64,000 nt of DNA from Rhodococcus rhodnii (GCA_000720375.1 JOAA01000032.1:1-64000), one strand, 5' to 3'. Positions 26,339 to 35,314 are shown, numbered from the stretch's first letter. Notes: a model not told the origin generated them from the letters alone. Program-made: numbers and translations.

Positions 26339-27658
26339 TCAACGAATTGACTGGCCGAACTGGAAGAGATTGCCGGGGTCGTACGCCTGCTTGACCTCTC
26401 GTAACCGGGGGACGTTCGGGCCGTAGTAGGCCGTCATCCAGCCGGGCAACGACGGGTCCGGGAAGTTCGGGTAGGCGCCCGTGCCGTCAAGCGTCTCCCA
26501 GCTTGCGGTGAGCCAGGCGAGGGCTTCGTGGCCGCGCCTCGCGGCACCGTTCGGACCGACCAGAACGGTGTGCTTGACCAGGAATGACGGGTTCCGGTGC
26601 GGAAACGCTGTGTCGACGGTCGATCTGTAGGCGCCGCCCCACGGGGTGAAAGCGACTTCGCGCATCTCGCCGGGGACACGTGCCGCCACGAAATGCGCGA
26701 GGAGCGCATCGATGGCGGAGGACGGCAGCGGCTGCGTGAAGAAGGCGGTCTTCGCTGTGCTCATGCCCGGGCGGGAGTGGATGAGGGGGATGCTCGACGG
26801 GTCGTGGGCGGCGGCGGAATACGGGGTTGCGTGCAGCAAAGCCGCTTTGATCGCCGAAAGGTGCTGGACCTCGGCGAGATTCGGCTTCGGGAGGCCAGCC
26901 AGCAGCGCTGTCGGATCGCCTGCGCCGATCAGCAGCATTTGGGGCGGGTCGTCCGCGTGGTCCGGGCTGAGCAGGACGAGCTCGGCGGATGTGGTGGGCG
27001 GCGCGAACGGTGCCCACTCCTGCCAAGCGTGCACCAAGGACGCCGACAGGTCCCAGGAGAAGCGGAAATGGGTGCGGGGCGCCGATTTCACCGCACTGAA
27101 CGTCGCGCTGGTCACCACGCCGAAGTTGCCTCCGCCCGCGCCACGTAACGCCCAGAACAAGTCCGGTTCGGACTCGGCAGAGGCCGTGACTACTTTCCCG
27201 GAGGCGAGGACTACTGTGGCGGACACCAAATGGTCGCACGTCAGCCCGTGCATCCGGCCGTGGCTGCCGAAACCGCCGCCGAGTGCCGCGCCGACCAGGC
27301 CGACAGACGGGCATGAGCCCGCGGGGACCATCAGTTCCAAAGGGGACAGAGCTTCTGCCAGCTGTCCTGTTCGGACTCCGGCGCCGATGGTCACGAGAGA
27401 GCCAGACACGGTGATCGCCGATGCGGGGGAGAGGTCGATGACAAGGCCGGTGCTGCTGGAGTAGCCCGCGTTGCTGTGGCCGCCGCCGCGGATCGCGAAC
27501 GGCCAGTCGCGATCCGCGGCCAGGTCGAGCGCTTCGAGTACGTCATCGGGTGTGGCGCAGCGGGCGACGGCCTGGGGGAGGACTTCTTCGCGCGTTCCGA
27601 TGAACTGGTTGCGGGACAACGAATAGCGCGGGTCGTCCGGCAGTACGAGGTCAAGCAT
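26339..27658 (-). CDS. Berberine-bridge-type FAD oxidase in the lanthipeptide operon
   Basis: A 439-aa PCMH-type flavoprotein. His61 in RGGGHS and Cys116 in AGSCPSVG are at the positions that form the bicovalent 8-alpha-histidyl / 6-S-cysteinyl FAD link of BBE-like oxidases. The FAD domain (IRGGGHSNAGYSSST, GAALGGGFGSHGRMHG, ALRGAGGGNFGVV) and the C-terminal BBE motif (YYGPNVPRLREVKQAYDPGNLFQF) are complete. The start overlaps the ABC-exporter stop by 8 nt, placing it in the lanthipeptide operon. I infer oxidative tailoring of the peptide, for example of a Cys, Ser or backbone position. Such an oxidase is unusual beside LanM. Confidence 0.88.
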   Translation of the reverse strand: MLDLVLPDDPRYSLSRNQFIGTREEVLPQAVARCATPDDVLEALDLAADRDWPFAIRGGGHSNAGYSSSTGLVIDLSPASAITVSGSLVTIGAGVRTGQLAEALSPLELMVPAGSCPSVGLVGAALGGGFGSHGRMHGLTCDHLVSATVVLASGKVVTASAESEPDLFWALRGAGGGNFGVVTSATFSAVKSAPRTHFRFSWDLSASLVHAWQEWAPFAPPTTSAELVLLSPDHADDPPQMLLIGAGDPTALLAGLPKPNLAEVQHLSAIKAALLHATPYSAAAHDPSSIPLIHSRPGMSTAKTAFFTQPLPSSAIDALLAHFVAARVPGEMREVAFTPWGGAYRSTVDTAFPHRNPSFLVKHTVLVGPNGAARRGHEALAWLTASWETLDGTGAYPNFPDPSLPGWMTAYYGPNVPRLREVKQAYDPGNLFQFGQSIR

Positions 27659-29501
27659 TGGCGTACATCTTCGCTTGCAGCTCGTACAGTTCGGCGTAAC
27701 GTCCGCCCAGGTCCATCAGTTCCGTGTGGGTACCTTGTTCGACGAGTTCTCCTTCGTGCAGAAGGTAGATCCGGTCAGCGTGGCGCACGCTGGCCAGGCG
27801 GTGCGTGATCAGCACGACCGTGCGCTCCTCAGCCAACGCGCGCAACGACTCGTAGACCGCGAACTCCGCTTTGGCGTCGAGTGGCGCGGTTGGTTCGTCC
27901 CAGATGAGCAGTGGGGCGTCACGGAACAGGCCACGGGCCACCGCGAGTCGTTGCCATTGGCCGCCGGAAAGCTCCTGGCCGCCGCGGAACTGCTTGGACA
28001 GCAAGGTGCTCCAGCCCGAGGGAAGGCGGTCGACGACCTCGTCGGCGCCGGACTGCGCGGCGGCGGCCACGAGAGCAACGGGATCGTCCCGGTCGTGGCG
28101 TCCAGCTTGGACATTCGCCCGCGCGGTGTGCGGCCATCGGATGGGGTCTTGGAGCACCATCATCACCCGGTTGGCGATGCTTGCCCGGTCCAGCGAATGC
28201 ACGTCCGTCCCGTCCCAGCACACCAGACCTGAGGAAGGCGTGTACAGCCCGGCGATCAACTTGGCCAAAGTGGTTTTGCCGGAACCGTTCTCACCCACGA
28301 GTGCGATGGTCTGACCGCGCTCGATGGTCATGGACACGTCCCGTAGCGCGGCCTGTGGGCTTGTCGGATACGTGAAGCTGACGTTGGACAATCGAACCCG
28401 GCTCGGGTCCGCGACCACTGCGGGCAATGCCACCGGCGGGCGTTGCGCGGAGTCCAGGAACGCCAAGTAGTCCGCCACATACATACCCTGCTCGACCAGC
28501 TGGTTCGAGGCGAGAACCAAGCGGTTCAGGGCAGTCGTGGATGCCCGAATGGCGATCACCGCCGTTCCGGCGACGGCCAACGGAACCCACGACGCGTGCA
28601 CCAAAAGCCCAAGCACGACGTACGTGACGGCCAACCCCACGCCAGCGAGCGTGCGGCCGACACCGCGGACGCGTGCCTGGGCGACACCGCGGCGAATGTC
28701 CTCGTCCCGCAATGGATCCGCGACAATCCGGTACTCGTGCAGGACGAACGGCTCGGCCTGGCATGCCCGGATCTCCGCGGCCGGCTCGCGTTCGGTGGCC
28801 AGTTCGGCCACCATCTGCACCCGTCTGTCCAAAGTGACCGCACGCGCCATGCTCGCGTAAGCCAGCATTGCTGATCGCTGGACTGCCCATGCGTCAGGTA
28901 TCACTGCCAACAGTAGTACAGGTAGTAATACAGGGTGCAGTACTGCGAGGCTGCTGACCGCGGCGACGATGCCCAGGACCGAGCCGATGAGCTCGACCAG
29001 GTTGTCGGTTGACCGCTCGATGTAGAACAGCCCGCGATCCCGAGCCCGGTGCATCCGGTCGTAGAACTGGGAATCGTCGAACGCGGCCAGTTCCACGCTC
29101 AAACTCGCCTGATACAGCCGTTCCTCAGCCAACCGCCGGACCGCGGGAGTGATGCGGGCGTGTGCGATCGCCACCCCGATATCCATCGCGCCGCGCAAGG
29201 CGTACGCCCCGCCGACGAACAGCAAGGACGGCAGCGCCGCGACGACTCGATCCGCGGTCGGTCCCGAGGAGAACAGTTCGGTGAGCACTCCGGCCGTGGC
29301 GAACAGCCCGAGCGCCGCCGCCAACCCCGATGTCACCTGCATGATCGCGATGAGCAACGCGGACCGGGGCGCCGCGTCCCAGATCATCCGCAGCACTGGC
29401 CACGTGACCCGCGGCAGGCTGCGGATGACTCGGCGCGGCCCCTCGGCCTTCTCGTCGATCTGCCAATGCGGGGTGTTCAGCTCCCGCGGGTCCTCACTCA
29501 C
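27651..29501 (-). CDS. ABC exporter (LanT-like, no peptidase domain)
   Basis: A 616-aa half-transporter: six membrane helices (about residues 40-330) then an ABC domain with Walker A GENGSGKTTLAK, signature LSGGQWQRLAVARG, Walker B LLIWDEPT and H-loop LITHRLA. It lacks the N-terminal C39 peptidase of bifunctional LanT proteins, so the leader must be removed by another protease. The GTG at 29501 overlaps the LanM stop by 8 nt; the longer frame to 29564 merely reads through the LanM 3' end. It probably acts as a homodimer exporting the modified peptide. Confidence 0.9.
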   Translation of the reverse strand: MSEDPRELNTPHWQIDEKAEGPRRVIRSLPRVTWPVLRMIWDAAPRSALLIAIMQVTSGLAAALGLFATAGVLTELFSSGPTADRVVAALPSLLFVGGAYALRGAMDIGVAIAHARITPAVRRLAEERLYQASLSVELAAFDDSQFYDRMHRARDRGLFYIERSTDNLVELIGSVLGIVAAVSSLAVLHPVLLPVLLLAVIPDAWAVQRSAMLAYASMARAVTLDRRVQMVAELATEREPAAEIRACQAEPFVLHEYRIVADPLRDEDIRRGVAQARVRGVGRTLAGVGLAVTYVVLGLLVHASWVPLAVAGTAVIAIRASTTALNRLVLASNQLVEQGMYVADYLAFLDSAQRPPVALPAVVADPSRVRLSNVSFTYPTSPQAALRDVSMTIERGQTIALVGENGSGKTTLAKLIAGLYTPSSGLVCWDGTDVHSLDRASIANRVMMVLQDPIRWPHTARANVQAGRHDRDDPVALVAAAAQSGADEVVDRLPSGWSTLLSKQFRGGQELSGGQWQRLAVARGLFRDAPLLIWDEPTAPLDAKAEFAVYESLRALAEERTVVLITHRLASVRHADRIYLLHEGELVEQGTHTELMDLGGRYAELYELQAKMYANA

Positions 29502-32274
29502 CGGGCACCAACACTGATGGCAGCGTGCATTCCGGATGCATCCGCAGCAGCTGGTATGCCACACCGCCCGAACCGGACATCAAGCTGGGCGAGTACACCT
29601 CACGAGCCAGACCGGTCGTCGTGCCGTGCGTCTCCAGACTGGTGATGATCTGCGCGGTTCTGGAGGGGCCCAGTAACTCCCAGGATCCCATGTCACCGTG
29701 GCACAACGTATGCGTCCAGCCGAAGCCGCCTTCTTCAGTCGCGGCAACAGCACGCCGCAGGACGTCGTGGTTACGGTCAGGCGCGAACCCACGGCCTAAC
29801 AAATCCGCGGCCGCGAGCCCGACACCGAGGGCGCCATGGCACCACGCGGCCACGGTGGACGTCGGCTCACGCGGGTCCAACCACCCGCCGCGCTCGGTGG
29901 AGTACCACGTCTCCTCGAACGCGGCCGCTTCGTCGGCCAATGTCGAGAACCGCGCGTCACCTGTCGCGAGCGACAGCCGGGCCAGCGCCCAGCCAATACC
30001 CGTGGAACCGTGAGCGAAGCCGCCGATCCCGTCCGGGAAGTTCGCCACCGACCAGCAGACCTGGCCGGGAGCGGGCCGTAACGCCGTCGCGGCAAGGTGA
30101 TCGCCGATTTTGACGGCCAGATCCGTCCACTGGTCATCCCCGGTCCGCTGGGCCAGCATCAGCAACGGCACGATCGACCCGGCCGAACCGACGACGAGGT
30201 CAGGCCCTTCGCTGGCCTCGATCGCCGCGGGCAGTTGCGCGGCGAGGAACAGGGCATCCTCGACGTGGCCCAGGGTGAGCCAGCACCAGATCTGCGAACC
30301 GAGTCCAATGTAGCCACCGGGCGGGTCGGGCCGGCGTTTGGTGTGGGTCGCCTGTTCGGCCCACCAATGCTGGGTCCGCCGCGCGGTCTGGACAACGCCG
30401 TCAAGCAGCCCGTCGGCCTCGGGAACGAGGTCCGCTCGCCCGGCGGCGACTTCCTGTGCGTAACCGTCCAGCAGGACGGCCACACCGAGCGTTCCGCTGT
30501 ACAGGTCGGGGGTGAGCGGCGTGGTCTGCCAGCCGGAGCGATCCAGGATGGGTGCGAACCACGTTACGGTTCCGTCGCTGCCTCGCACAGCTTCCGAAGC
30601 CAGAGTGCGGATCTCCGCGGCCGCGAGTGCCCGGCGCCGAGCGTCCACATCGGACTCGTCGACGGACGTGTCCATCCGACGCAGGTCAGGCTCGGCACCC
30701 TGGTTGAGATAAGCACTGACCAAGGCGGCGTGCGTGACCCGGCGCTCCAGCGCGAAATCGGCTCCCCGCCAGCGCTGCAGGCAGAGCTGGACCTGGTTCT
30801 GTTGCGGCCCGCAAACCGTGCCGGCCGGAGTGTGCAGCCACCCCTCGGCCGGTGTGGTGGTGAACACCGGGATGTCGCCGATCAGCAACTCGGCGACCTC
30901 GGCCGCGTGCACGGCCTGTTCGGCGGGTCCACGGGTGTTCATCGAATGCCGGGCGATCAGTGCCAGGGCTTTCTGCTCGGCCGCGGGCTGATTGTGCAGG
31001 CCGACCGGGTGCCACAGCATCCGGGCGAGTTCCGTGTACGCCTCGGAATCACGGACCACAACACGCACAATACAGTCAGCAAACCCTTGCAGGAGCGGCT
31101 CCAGCTCGCCCGAGCGGTCCAACGCGTTGATCCGGGACGCCATCGCGTCGAACCCGGCGACCACGTCACCCCAGTAACGTCCGAGCTGAGGGTTGCGGCT
31201 CGGCAGGTTCTGCGTCGGCGGAAGTTGCTGCGGCGTGATCGCGATCTTGGCCGTGTCGGTTCCGGCGCCGACGAGGTCGGGCAGGCCGATGTCCGGTTGC
31301 TGGCCGGGCAGCATGCCCATCGCGGAACCGTCCACACCGCGCCAGCCGAGACCCGCGCCGCGGCCCGGCAGCAGGCCGGTTCGCATCACGGTCCCGTTCA
31401 GCAGTTCGGCCGCACGGTCGGTCGCCTCGCCCGCGCCGGTCGGCGGATGCGGCGGCCGGGGCGTGAAGATGCTCTCGCAGTCCACGACGACCGGGATCGG
31501 CCCGCAGGCGATGATGTTCTCGGCGTGCAAGTCCGTTCCGGACACCAGGCGCATCACCGCGAGCCAGTGGCCGAGGTTCCGGTAGAACGTACTGAGCTCG
31601 GAATCGCTGTCACAGTAACGGTGTGCCACGTGCTCGGCCCAGCCGTAGCCGTCCATCACGATCGCCCTGGGCACCCTGATGCCTTGCGGGTCAAGGACTT
31701 CCAGCAGCTTGGCGAGCTGGACGTCGACCTCCATCGGGCGCGGCTTGTAAACCACTGTCCCACCGGCACAGTGCATCAACGAAACAGTGTGACCGCCGCG
31801 ATGGCTGTCACCCGCACCGATCTCGATCTTCAGCAGTTCGCCGACATCGTTACCGAGCAACGAACCCAGCCTTGGACGGTCTTCTGCGAACCGTGTCGCC
31901 ATGGCGAGCACGGCGGCGCATCGGTTGTCCACCACGGCTTGCAGCCGTTCGAGCAGATGCGGGTAGTGCTCGGTCAAGCCGTGCCAAAACGCTGGTTCGG
32001 TGGCGGTGCGCAGGAACTCACGCCACCGTCCGGCCGGATCGGGTGCGGTGAGTTTGCCGGTGACCCGTGCGGCGTTGAGCTCCAGCACGATGACCCGGTT
32101 CACCTTGCGGCGCACCGAATCCAGCAAGACCTCGCGGGTCGCGTCGACGAAGGCGCCGACCTCGGCAGCGACGAGGCCGGCGAGCCCGGCCAGGCGGCCG
32201 TCCAGCCGGTGCAGTGCCGGTCCGATCAGCCATTCCACAGTACGGTCGAGCTCGCCGACCTCGTCAGGTGCCAT
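29494..32274 (-). CDS. Class II lanthipeptide synthetase LanM
   Basis: A 926-aa LanM. The N-terminal dehydratase domain (about 1-560) includes LLKIEIGAGDSHRGGHTVSL, VVYKPRPMEVD and SGTDLHAENII. The C-terminal LanC-like cyclase has zinc ligands Cys812 (AWCHGALG), Cys858 and His859 (LCHGDMG). It should dehydrate Ser/Thr of the precursor and close thioether rings. The ATG at 32274 lies 8 nt after the precursor stop; a longer frame to 32346 would overlap the precursor gene. It has no ribosome site of its own, suggesting coupling to the precursor. Second gene of the operon. Confidence 0.92.
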   Translation of the reverse strand: MAPDEVGELDRTVEWLIGPALHRLDGRLAGLAGLVAAEVGAFVDATREVLLDSVRRKVNRVIVLELNAARVTGKLTAPDPAGRWREFLRTATEPAFWHGLTEHYPHLLERLQAVVDNRCAAVLAMATRFAEDRPRLGSLLGNDVGELLKIEIGAGDSHRGGHTVSLMHCAGGTVVYKPRPMEVDVQLAKLLEVLDPQGIRVPRAIVMDGYGWAEHVAHRYCDSDSELSTFYRNLGHWLAVMRLVSGTDLHAENIIACGPIPVVVDCESIFTPRPPHPPTGAGEATDRAAELLNGTVMRTGLLPGRGAGLGWRGVDGSAMGMLPGQQPDIGLPDLVGAGTDTAKIAITPQQLPPTQNLPSRNPQLGRYWGDVVAGFDAMASRINALDRSGELEPLLQGFADCIVRVVVRDSEAYTELARMLWHPVGLHNQPAAEQKALALIARHSMNTRGPAEQAVHAAEVAELLIGDIPVFTTTPAEGWLHTPAGTVCGPQQNQVQLCLQRWRGADFALERRVTHAALVSAYLNQGAEPDLRRMDTSVDESDVDARRRALAAAEIRTLASEAVRGSDGTVTWFAPILDRSGWQTTPLTPDLYSGTLGVAVLLDGYAQEVAAGRADLVPEADGLLDGVVQTARRTQHWWAEQATHTKRRPDPPGGYIGLGSQIWCWLTLGHVEDALFLAAQLPAAIEASEGPDLVVGSAGSIVPLLMLAQRTGDDQWTDLAVKIGDHLAATALRPAPGQVCWSVANFPDGIGGFAHGSTGIGWALARLSLATGDARFSTLADEAAAFEETWYSTERGGWLDPREPTSTVAAWCHGALGVGLAAADLLGRGFAPDRNHDVLRRAVAATEEGGFGWTHTLCHGDMGSWELLGPSRTAQIITSLETHGTTTGLAREVYSPSLMSGSGGVAYQLLRMHPECTLPSVLVPGE

Positions 32275-32282
32275 GGAACGGC

Positions 32283-32471
32283 TCAGCAGCAGAAGACCGG
32301 CCGGGACGCGGTGCACGACGAGCACCGGCTGCCAGGCGGGTTGCATGCCACGATGTCGCCCTCGGCGAACTCACCGCTGGCGAAGATCGGGCCGGCTGGG
32401 CTGTCAAGATCGAGCCCTTCCCGCCAACGCGCCACGAGTTCCTCGGCGTCGGCAAGCATGGCAGCTGTCAT
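32283..32471 (-). CDS. Lanthipeptide precursor (LanA)
   Basis: A 62-aa peptide. The acidic, helical leader (MTAAMLADAEELVARWREG, then LDLDSPAGPIFASGEFAEGDI) leads into a Cys/Ser/Thr-rich C-terminus after about residue 42: CNPPGSRCSSCTASRPVFCC. The core has five Cys (43, 50, 53, 61, 62) and Ser48, 51, 52, 56 and Thr54, enough for several (methyl)lanthionine rings, and ends in a Cys pair. There is no GG/GA cleavage motif, consistent with the peptidase-free exporter. The ATG at 32471 has an AAAGGGG ribosome site. It sits directly upstream of LanM and downstream of a promoter with three SARP-type heptamers. Leader/core boundary is not certain. Confidence 0.88.
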   Translation of the reverse strand: MTAAMLADAEELVARWREGLDLDSPAGPIFASGEFAEGDIVACNPPGSRCSSCTASRPVFCC

Positions 32472-32506
32472 GGTTGTCCCCTTTCCTTGCTGGGTTAGGA
32501 AAAACG

Positions 32507-32553
32507 ACACTAAGAACGCCGCGCATACAGCCGCGCATACACTTGTGCATACA
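32507..32553 (-). promoter_or_regulatory. SARP-type operator and promoter of the lanthipeptide operon
   Basis: Read on the minus strand, TGTATGC occurs three times without mismatch (32553-32547, 32541-32535, 32529-32523) with 5-bp spacers, a 12-bp period. Ten bases after the last copy comes TAGTGT (32512-32507), a fair -10 element. SARP activators bind direct heptamers just upstream of a -10 box, so the neighbouring SARP gene is the likely activator. The start would be near 32500, giving a leader of about 30 nt. Confidence 0.7.
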
Positions 32554-32558
32554 GCCGG

Positions 32559-33281
32559 TCACCCGCGCCGGGCCAATTCGTTCAGCTCGGTGGTGGCTTG
32601 GGCGGGCCGCACACCCAGCTCCCGGTCCAGCAGGGACCACAGCCGCTGGTACTCCGCCAGAACCTCGCTGCGCCGACCGGTCGACCAGAGGGCGAGAAGT
32701 AGTTGGTGCCACAGCCGTTCCCGCAAGGGGTGCTCGATCACCAGACCTTTGAGGATGGGCACGAGATCATGCTCGTGCCCCAACGACATCCGGACCTCGA
32801 CCAGTTCCTCGGTCGCGGACAACCGTAAGTCCTCGAGCATCGCGGCCTCGGCCTCCAGAGCCGCAGGGATGGGCACGCCCTCCAGCACGTCCCCGCGCCA
32901 CAAACCGATGGCCTGGGTGAGCAACCGGGCCGCGTCCAGCCCGGTGTGTTTACGGGCCTGGACGACAAGTTCCCGGAACAGCAACGCGTCGACACCATGC
33001 GGTGCCGTGACGAGCATGTAGCCGTCTTGGAGCGTTTCGATGCTCGGCTTGTCCCCGCCCGCCAGCAGCCGCCGCAACTCGGCGATGTGGGACCGGACGT
33101 TCGCCGCGGCGGACGCGGGCGGTTTGGTCGACCACAACCCATTGATGAGCCACTCAAGTGAGAGCGGCCGATTCGGCCGCAACGCGAACAGCCCGAGCAG
33201 AACCCGGGCCATCCGCCGGAGTGGACGTAACCCATTGCCGCCGATGTGCACCATCGGCCGCCCCAGCACCATGATCTCCAT
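32559..33281 (-). CDS. SARP-family activator
   Basis: A 240-aa small SARP: an OmpR-type winged helix (RMARVLLGLFALRPNRPLSL, AAANVRSHIAELRRLL, LQDGYMLV) plus a bacterial transcriptional activation domain (ALLFRELVVQARKH to AEYQRLWSLLDRELG). SARPs switch on antibiotic clusters. The ATG at 33281 has a GGGGGCGG ribosome site; a frame from 33311 has less support. It is on the same strand immediately upstream of the lanthipeptide precursor promoter with its heptamer repeats. Confidence 0.92.
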   Translation of the reverse strand: MEIMVLGRPMVHIGGNGLRPLRRMARVLLGLFALRPNRPLSLEWLINGLWSTKPPASAAANVRSHIAELRRLLAGGDKPSIETLQDGYMLVTAPHGVDALLFRELVVQARKHTGLDAARLLTQAIGLWRGDVLEGVPIPAALEAEAAMLEDLRLSATEELVEVRMSLGHEHDLVPILKGLVIEHPLRERLWHQLLLALWSTGRRSEVLAEYQRLWSLLDRELGVRPAQATTELNELARRG

Positions 33282-33379
33282 CAACCGCCCCCGTGCAAGA
33301 CGAACACGCATCAGCTATCGCGTTTCGCCCGTGCTCCGCCACCGGCGGACGGGGGAAATCTGTTGCAGTAACAGTGAAA

Positions 33380-33556
33380 TCAGTGCGCGGTGGTCCGGTC
33401 GTCCAGCTCTGCGTAGCGGCATCCGGGCTGACCGTAGTTGTGCACGGCGCGCCCACCGGAGAACGCCCGGCAGGTGCAAGCGCCCGGATACTCGAAATCT
33501 CCGCCGGAGCGCCGCCGTCGTCGTCCTGCTGGGTGGTGGATGAATCGGCGAGCCAT
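33380..33556 (-). CDS. Hypothetical 58-aa Arg/Cys-containing peptide
   Basis: An open frame of 58 codons with a ribosome site (GAGAGGAGC) upstream of the ATG at 33556. The peptide has a basic patch (PAGRRRRRSGG) and three Cys in CTCRAFSGGRAVHNYGQPGC. It is on the same strand as, and about 100 nt upstream of, the SARP gene. No family was recognised and it could be chance. It is not Ser/Thr-rich enough to look like a second lanthipeptide precursor. The rest of 33282-33705 shows no gene; an inverted repeat CTGTT-N5-AACAG lies at 33360-33374. Confidence 0.35.
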   Translation of the reverse strand: MARRFIHHPAGRRRRRSGGDFEYPGACTCRAFSGGRAVHNYGQPGCRYAELDDRTTAH

Positions 33557-33705
33557 GGCGGGACGCTCCTCTCGGCGAATGGGCGTTGATCGGCGGTGCT
33601 CTTCGACTGCCCGTAACCCTGGCTGCGCAAACGTGGTCGCCCAGGTAGTCGCCCGATCAGCCCAATCACGGTGTTTCAGGTGGTAGAACAGGGCGCACGC
33701 AGCCG

Positions 33706-34423
33706 CTGCAAGCACTCGGTATCTCGGCTGACGCGGAACGGGTGTACCTCGGCCTCGTCGAGCACGGGACGACTGGCATCGACCCCGAGCACAAGGCCAT
33801 CGCCGAGCTCGAGGCCGCCGGTCTGGTCGAGCGCAGCGGCGACACGCTCGTGGCGTGCCCGCCGCAACTGGCAATGGAGGCGCTCGCCGAGCGCTACACG
33901 GCACTCGCCAGGCAGAGCGCGGCCATGCTGGCCAGGGGCTGGAACAAGACGAACGACACGTACCTGGAAGTCTTACCGTCCTATTCGGCCGGTCGCGCGG
34001 TCCTTGCCAGACCGACGCGCGGACGCGGGGGAGCAGGCCAGGGTTCCCGCACGTGTCGATGAACCTGACCATTGTGGACGACCGATGGGCGCTGTTCACC
34101 GCACGGGCCGACGAGGTGATGTCGGCGGTGGTCGTGCACGGTCGCCCTTGCTGACCGGTCTTGTCGAAATATTCGACGTCTACTGGCGGATGGCGGTGCC
34201 GATCACGGCGGGCACCGAGACGGCGCCCGCCGGTGACACACCGAGCCGGGATACCCAGCGGCTGCTCACGTACCTCAGCGCGGGCTTGACCGACGAGGCG
34301 ATCGCCCGCGAGTTCGGCGTGAGTGAACGGACGGTTGCCCGGCGGATCAGCCGCTTGCAGGAGATTCTGGGTGCGCGGACTCGTTTCCAGTTGGGCGTTC
34401 AGGCATCTCGGCACGGCTGGCTG
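33706..34423 (+). pseudogene. Decayed TrmB/LuxR-type regulator
   Basis: Pieces of one regulator appear in three frames. The N-terminus is LQALGISADAERVYLGLVEH through EALAERYTALARQSAAML. The middle has (M)NLTIVDDRWALFTARADEV. The C-terminus is SPLLTGLVEIFDVYWRMAVP and the LuxR HTH (TYLSAGLTDEAIAREFG, RTVARRISRLQEILGARTRF, ending SRHGWL). At least two or three frameshifts are needed to join them, and about 100 residues that intact relatives have between the first and second pieces seem missing. No start codon suits the N-terminal frame, and the natural stop is lost. I judge it a pseudogene. Confidence 0.65.
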
Positions 34424-34762
34424 CGAGCGCCCGTTCGGCGTTGCGGCGGATTCTTCGCCGGTGCAGGACACTGGGCGTCATCACCAGGCACAGGAAGATG
34501 CCGATGCCGGCCAGCCGGCGTAGTTGGCATCGTCGGCGAAACAAAGATCAGCGAGTACGTTGAGGCACATACACCGGGCACGATCGCCTCGAACGTGGGC
34601 ATAGGCCCGTGCAACCTCCATTGGGCATAGTGTGCGACCCTCGATGCGTCAGCGGCGTCTTCGACGGGTCCGCCGTTCCGGACGATCCGCCAGATTCTGA
34701 TCTTTTCGTCGAGGTCCAGGCCGGGTGGGCGCTGCGAACACCCGAAGCATGCGTTCTGAAAA
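34390..34762 (-). pseudogene. Truncated, frameshifted paralogue of the next membrane protein
   Basis: The minus-strand frame reads PPGLDLDEKIRIWRIVRNGG and PVEDAADASRVAHYAQWRL. This aligns with PPGTSIDEKMLIWRIVRNGG and PIDDPAMARAIAHHARWRL of the intact gene just upstream (34763-35314). The N-terminal membrane part is absent, and the C-terminal membrane part is split over frames (for example GIGIFLCLVMTPSVLHRR in another frame). It is a tandem-duplicate remnant, convergent with the decayed regulator. Confidence 0.6.
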
Positions 34763-35314
34763 TCAACACGACTTCGCCGCGTACAGTTGAAATGCTTGAT
34801 CGTTGACTCGTGCGGCGGTCTTTCGCTGTCGGGCGCTGAGTACAGAGAACGGTATTGCGGCGACCACCATTGCGCCGGCGAGTACATACGCCGCCGGGTT
34901 GTTGGCGGAGTCGCTGTGGATTGCATGGACGACTAGAACAGGTGCTACGAAGCTGGCAGTGGTTGCCGCCGTCGTGTTGGAGCGGGGGTTGAGCCGCCAC
35001 CTCGCGTGATGGGCGATTGCACGTGCCATTGCCGGATCGTCGATCGGCCCGCCGTTTCTAACGATGCGCCAGATCAACATCTTCTCGTCGATGCTCGTGC
35101 CCGGCGGGAACGCCGCCTTGATCCGCTTAGGAAATGTTCCCGCGCTGTACGGGACCAGCAGGCCGTACACCGCGGTCAGGAAGACGTGGTACGTGGCGAA
35201 TTCGGACTCGGCTACCGCCCAGGCGCCCATGGCGATGCCCCACACGATGAGGCCGATGAACAGGACCATCGCCAACGGTTGCTCGAACTGGAGCCTGGCC
35301 CACCGCTCAGCCAT
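34763..35314 (-). CDS. Small membrane protein of unknown function
   Basis: A 183-aa protein with two N-terminal helices (PLAMVLFIGLIVWGIAMGAW, ATYHVFLTAVYGLLVPYSAG), a cytoplasmic segment with FPPGTSIDEKMLIWRIVRNG, and two C-terminal helices (ASFVAPVLVVHAIHS, AAYVLAGAMVVAAIPF). The ATG at 35314 is chosen (GGGAG site); one at 35335 is possible. No known family. A truncated copy lies directly downstream (34390-34762), showing a past tandem duplication. Confidence 0.7.
   Translation of the reverse strand: MAERWARLQFEQPLAMVLFIGLIVWGIAMGAWAVAESEFATYHVFLTAVYGLLVPYSAGTFPKRIKAAFPPGTSIDEKMLIWRIVRNGGPIDDPAMARAIAHHARWRLNPRSNTTAATTASFVAPVLVVHAIHSDSANNPAAYVLAGAMVVAAIPFSVLSARQRKTAARVNDQAFQLYAAKSC

Noticed and set aside
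32347..32510. Longer LanM start or longer precursor start (32510)
   Set aside because: A LanM start at 32346 would overlap the precursor core; the precursor ATG at 32471 has the ribosome site, while 32510 lies in the predicted transcription start region.
30097..33021. 974-codon plus-strand open frame
   Set aside because: Runs antisense through LanM, the precursor and SARP, all of which have clear domains; no family features.
33380..33556. Second lanthipeptide precursor
   Set aside because: Has three Cys but few Ser/Thr and no LanM-type leader; it is separated from the operon by SARP.
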